DNA from: Bacteroidaceae bacterium
GTDB taxonomy: Bacteria > Bacteroidota > Bacteroidia > Bacteroidales > Bacteroidaceae
Length of the DNA: 8,501 bases
NCBI GenBank assembly: GCA_017628775.1
Contig: JAGBYN010000107.1
Location: 1-8,501 of the forward strand
Direction: 5' to 3'
How positions within the stretch are numbered: the first letter of the stretch is position 1; every line of letters begins with the position of its first letter. The notes beneath the pieces are model-generated. The model did not search any database, was not told the DNA's origin, and saw nothing but the letters and a program-made list of their open reading frames with translations. Positions 6,165-8,501 of this stretch are shown one piece after another. Made by a program: the position numbers and the translations under genes.

Positions 6165-7508
6165 ATGAAAAAGTTAATTGAAACCTTAAAGAACATATGG
6201 AAGATTGAGGATCTTAGACAAAGGATCCTCATCACCATACTGTTTGTTGCAATCTATCGTTTGGGTTCATTCGTGGTTTTGCCCGGAATCGACCCTTCAC
6301 AACTGACAGCATTGCATACACAAACAGAAACTGGTTTGATGTCTTTGTTGAATATGTTCTCGGGAGGTGCATTTTCTAACGCATCTATCTTTGCGTTGGG
6401 TATCATGCCTTACATTTCTGCATCCATCGTGATACAGTTGTTGGGTATTGCTGTACCAGCATTCCAAAAAATGCAACGCGAAGGTGAGAGTGGACGTCGC
6501 AAGATGAACCAATATACTCGCTATTTGACAATAGCAATTTTATTGGTGCAAGGACCAGCTTATTTGACCAACTTGAAGTTGCAGTCAGCTGGTGCTTTGA
6601 ATCCAGCAGTAAGTTGGACTTTCTTCATGATTACTGCGACAATTATCCTGGCTGCAGGTAGTATGTTTGTTCTTTGGTTAGGCGAGCGTATTACAGATAA
6701 AGGTTTGGGTAATGGTGTTTCTTTAATCATTATGATTGGTATCATTGCACGTTTACCGGAAGCATTTGGACAAGAGTTCGTAGCCCGCTTGAATAACTTG
6801 AGTGGTGGAGGACTTTTGATGTTCATCCTTGAGATTGTTGTTCTTCTGTTCGTGGTTTGTGCTGCTATTTTGATGGTACAGGGAACGCGCAGAATTCCGG
6901 TTCAATACGCTAAACGTGTTGTAGGTGGACAACAGTTCGGTGGTGCACGCCAATATATTCCTTTGAAGTTGTTTGCTGCCAATGTGATGCCTATCATTTT
7001 CGCTCAAGCGTTGATGTTTATTCCAATCATGTTGTTAGGATTCACTTCAGTTGATCAAGCAACTCCTTTCATGCAGATGATGGTGGATCATACAAGTGTG
7101 CTGTATAATGTGATTTTTGCATTGTTGATCATTGCGTTCACATACTTCTATACTGCAATCACTTTGAATCCGACTCAAATGGCTGAGGATATGAAGCGTA
7201 ACAATGGGTTCATTCCAGGTGTAAAACCAGGAAAGGACACAGCAGAGTATATAGATCAAATCATGTCTAAGATTACTTTGCCCGGTTCATTAGGTTTGGC
7301 ATTGATTGCATGTATGCCTGCTTTTGCCGGATTGTTGAACGTTAAGGCTGAGTTCGCACAGTTCTTCGGAGGAACTTCGTTGTTGATCTTGGTTGGAGTT
7401 GTGTTAGATACTTTGCAACAAATTGAGAGTCACCTGCTCATGAGACATTATGATGGTCTGTTGAGTTCAGGTAGAATTCGCGGACGTTCTGGTTTCTCCG
7501 CTTATTAA
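6165..7508 (+). CDS. secY: Preprotein translocase channel subunit SecY
   Basis: SecY forms the protein-conducting channel of the SecYEG translocon in the inner membrane, serving SecA-driven export and SRP-dependent insertion. It has 447 residues (E. coli 443). About ten membrane segments can be read, near residues 20-40, 72-95, 118-135, 151-172, 183-198, 215-238, 272-293, 312-334, 373-392 and 398-416. Family signatures are ALGIMPYISASIVIQLL (77-93) and WLGERITDKGLGNGVSLII (171-189). Cytosolic loops carry RIPVQYAKRV (243-252), with the conserved arginine region for ribosome and SecA contact, and NNGFIPGVKPGKDTAEYI (346-363). The frame is open upstream to 6111, but MKKLIETLKNIWKIEDLRQR is the normal SecY start. 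The leader has no SD sequence and T at -3. A potential hairpin covers codons 14-23. Confidence 0.98.
   Translation: MKKLIETLKNIWKIEDLRQRILITILFVAIYRLGSFVVLPGIDPSQLTALHTQTETGLMSLLNMFSGGAFSNASIFALGIMPYISASIVIQLLGIAVPAFQKMQREGESGRRKMNQYTRYLTIAILLVQGPAYLTNLKLQSAGALNPAVSWTFFMITATIILAAGSMFVLWLGERITDKGLGNGVSLIIMIGIIARLPEAFGQEFVARLNNLSGGGLLMFILEIVVLLFVVCAAILMVQGTRRIPVQYAKRVVGGQQFGGARQYIPLKLFAANVMPIIFAQALMFIPIMLLGFTSVDQATPFMQMMVDHTSVLYNVIFALLIIAFTYFYTAITLNPTQMAEDMKRNNGFIPGVKPGKDTAEYIDQIMSKITLPGSLGLALIACMPAFAGLLNVKAEFAQFFGGTSLLILVGVVLDTLQQIESHLLMRHYDGLLSSGRIRGRSGFSAY
6206..6231 (+). promoter_or_regulatory. Potential mRNA hairpin in early secY
   Basis: TGAGGATC (6206-6213) is exactly complementary to GATCCTCA (6224-6231). 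Inside it a T-G wobble (6214/6223) and a T-A pair (6215/6222) extend the stem to 10 bp around a 6-base loop, AGACAA. It starts 41 bases after the secY A of ATG. The complementarity is seen directly; an effect on secY translation is inferred. Confidence 0.4.
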
Positions 7509-7519
7509 GATTATCTGAT

Positions 7520-8314
7520 ATGATATTTCTTAAGACGGAAGATGAAATAGAGTTGATGCGTGCCGCCAACCAGTTGGTCGCTGCGACATTGACTGAAATA
7601 GCTAAAAAAATCCAACCGGGTGTGACAACACTACAATTGGATCACTTAGCAGAGGAGTTTATAAGGGATCATGGGGCCATACCGACGTTTAAGGGTTTCC
7701 CTAATCCGTATGGAGGTCCGTTCCCTGCTTCTATTTGCGCTTCTGTTAATGAAGAGGTAGTACACGGTATCCCTAACGATCGTCCACTTGAAAATGGCGA
7801 TATCGTTTCTGTGGATTGTGGTGCGTTATTGAATGGTTTTAATGGAGATTCATGTTACACATTTTGTGTAGGTGAGGTCAAGGATGAAGTCAAACAACTT
7901 CTTCGTGTGACGAAAGAGAGTCTTTATTTAGGTATTCAATCAGCAATTACCGGTAAGCGAATCGGTGATATCGGTTTTGCAGTGCAAGAACATTGTGAAT
8001 CGCATGGTTATGGTGTAGTGAAAGAATTTGTTGGACATGGCATCGGAAAAGAGATGCACGAGGATCCTGCAGTTCCAAACTATGGTAGACGTGGAAACGG
8101 ACCATTGATTAAGAATGGGTTGTGTATTGCTATTGAACCAATGATAACAATGGGTTCGCCTCAGATTGGGATGATGCCCGATCGATGGACAGTCAAAACG
8201 ACTGATGGTAAATGTGCTGCGCATTTTGAGCATACCATTGCCATTCATCACGGGAAGGCAGATATTTTATCTTCGTTTGAAGAAATAGAGAAAATTGAAG
8301 GAAAATTATATTAA
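7520..8314 (+). CDS. map: Methionine aminopeptidase, type I
   Basis: This cytosolic metalloenzyme removes the initiator methionine from nascent proteins. It has 264 residues (E. coli MetAP 264) and the pita-bread fold pattern. All five metal ligands are present: Asp99 (VSVDCG), Asp110 (FNGDS), His173 (VGHGIG), Glu206 (AIEPM) and Glu237 (HFEHT), each offset by 2 from E. coli Asp97, Asp108, His171, Glu204 and Glu235. His82 (VVHGIP) and His180 (EMHEDP) match the conserved substrate-site histidines. There is no long N-terminal zinc-binding extension, so it is the type Ia form. It follows secY by 11 bases without adk between them. ATA and GGG codons are more frequent than in the ribosomal genes, consistent with lower expression. 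infA begins 2 bases after its stop. Confidence 0.98.
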   Translation: MIFLKTEDEIELMRAANQLVAATLTEIAKKIQPGVTTLQLDHLAEEFIRDHGAIPTFKGFPNPYGGPFPASICASVNEEVVHGIPNDRPLENGDIVSVDCGALLNGFNGDSCYTFCVGEVKDEVKQLLRVTKESLYLGIQSAITGKRIGDIGFAVQEHCESHGYGVVKEFVGHGIGKEMHEDPAVPNYGRRGNGPLIKNGLCIAIEPMITMGSPQIGMMPDRWTVKTTDGKCAAHFEHTIAIHHGKADILSSFEEIEKIEGKLY

Positions 8315-8316
8315 GT

Positions 8317-8501
8317 ATGGCTAAACAGTCGGCGATAGAACAAGATGGTGTAATTGTCGAAGCTCTTTCTAACGCAATGTTCAGAGTAGAGTTGGAGAAT
8401 GGACATGAAATCACAGCCCATATCTCTGGAAAGATGAGAATGCACTATATTAAGATTCTACCTGGAGATAAGGTAAGAGTTGAGATGAGTCCTTATGATC
8501 T
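8317..8501 (+). CDS. infA: Translation initiation factor IF-1 (3' partial)
   Basis: IF-1 is the small OB-fold initiation factor that occupies the ribosomal A site during 30S initiation. Sixty-one complete codons are visible before the window ends; the family is about 72 residues, so some 10 are missing. [20 protein letters not shown] is the typical N-terminus, and the OB-fold core [40 protein letters not shown] carries the conserved HISGKMR and GDKV blocks (35-41, 50-53). The ATG is 2 bases after the map stop. A GAAGGA at 8297-8302 is 14 bases upstream, too far for a normal Shine-Dalgarno; the -3 base is A. In related genomes rpmJ, rpsM, rpsK and rpsD usually follow, but they are outside this window. 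Confidence 0.97.
   Translation, partial: MAKQSAIEQDGVIVEALSNAMFRVELENGHEITAHISGKMRMHYIKILPGDKVRVEMSPYD

Noticed and set aside
1..8501. Possibility of a novel system, mobile element or inserted gene in this window
   Set aside because: Every gene belongs to a recognised core family in a conserved order, gaps are 54 bases or less, and no repeats, foreign-looking genes or unexplained frames remain.

Overview
This window is an uninterrupted, single-strand stretch of a long ribosomal-protein operon. It runs from the end of rplV (uL22) through rpsC, rplP, rpmC, rpsQ, rplN, rplX, rplE, rpsN, rpsH, rplF, rplR, rpsE, rpmD, rplO, secY and map into the start of infA. Eighteen protein genes are present: sixteen complete, one cut at the left edge (rplV) and one cut at the right edge (infA). 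No tRNA, rRNA, mobile element, CRISPR array or clear terminator is visible, and no gene-free gap exceeds 54 bases.

The organism is most likely a member of the Bacteroidales (Bacteroidota). The uL22, uS3, uS17 and uS14 sequences resemble the versions I know from Bacteroides and relatives. Most start codons lack a Shine-Dalgarno (SD) sequence and instead have an A/T-rich leader with a purine at -3, which is typical of the phylum. The secY-map-infA order lacks adk. I cannot fix the genus by eye.

Layout: positions 1-2008 correspond to the distal S10 operon (rplV, rpsC, rplP, rpmC, rpsQ). Positions 2011-7508 correspond to the spc operon (rplN to secY). Positions 7520-8501 hold map and infA, which lead into the alpha operon in many bacteria. 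The three blocks are joined with gaps of 2 to 11 bases, so they are probably one transcript, whose promoter and terminator lie outside the window.

The ribosomal proteins assemble into both subunits, SecY is the membrane channel through which ribosome-made proteins are exported, methionine aminopeptidase trims nascent chains, and IF-1 acts in initiation. The cluster therefore encodes much of the making, targeting and first processing of proteins.

I found no new gene system. The points that deserve a second look are in translation control: strong SD sequences in front of only a few genes (rpmD, rplF, perhaps rplE) in an operon that otherwise lacks them; a perfect short hairpin in the rpsN-rpsH gap; a 10-bp potential hairpin inside the first codons of secY; and uniform TAA stops, mostly followed by T.
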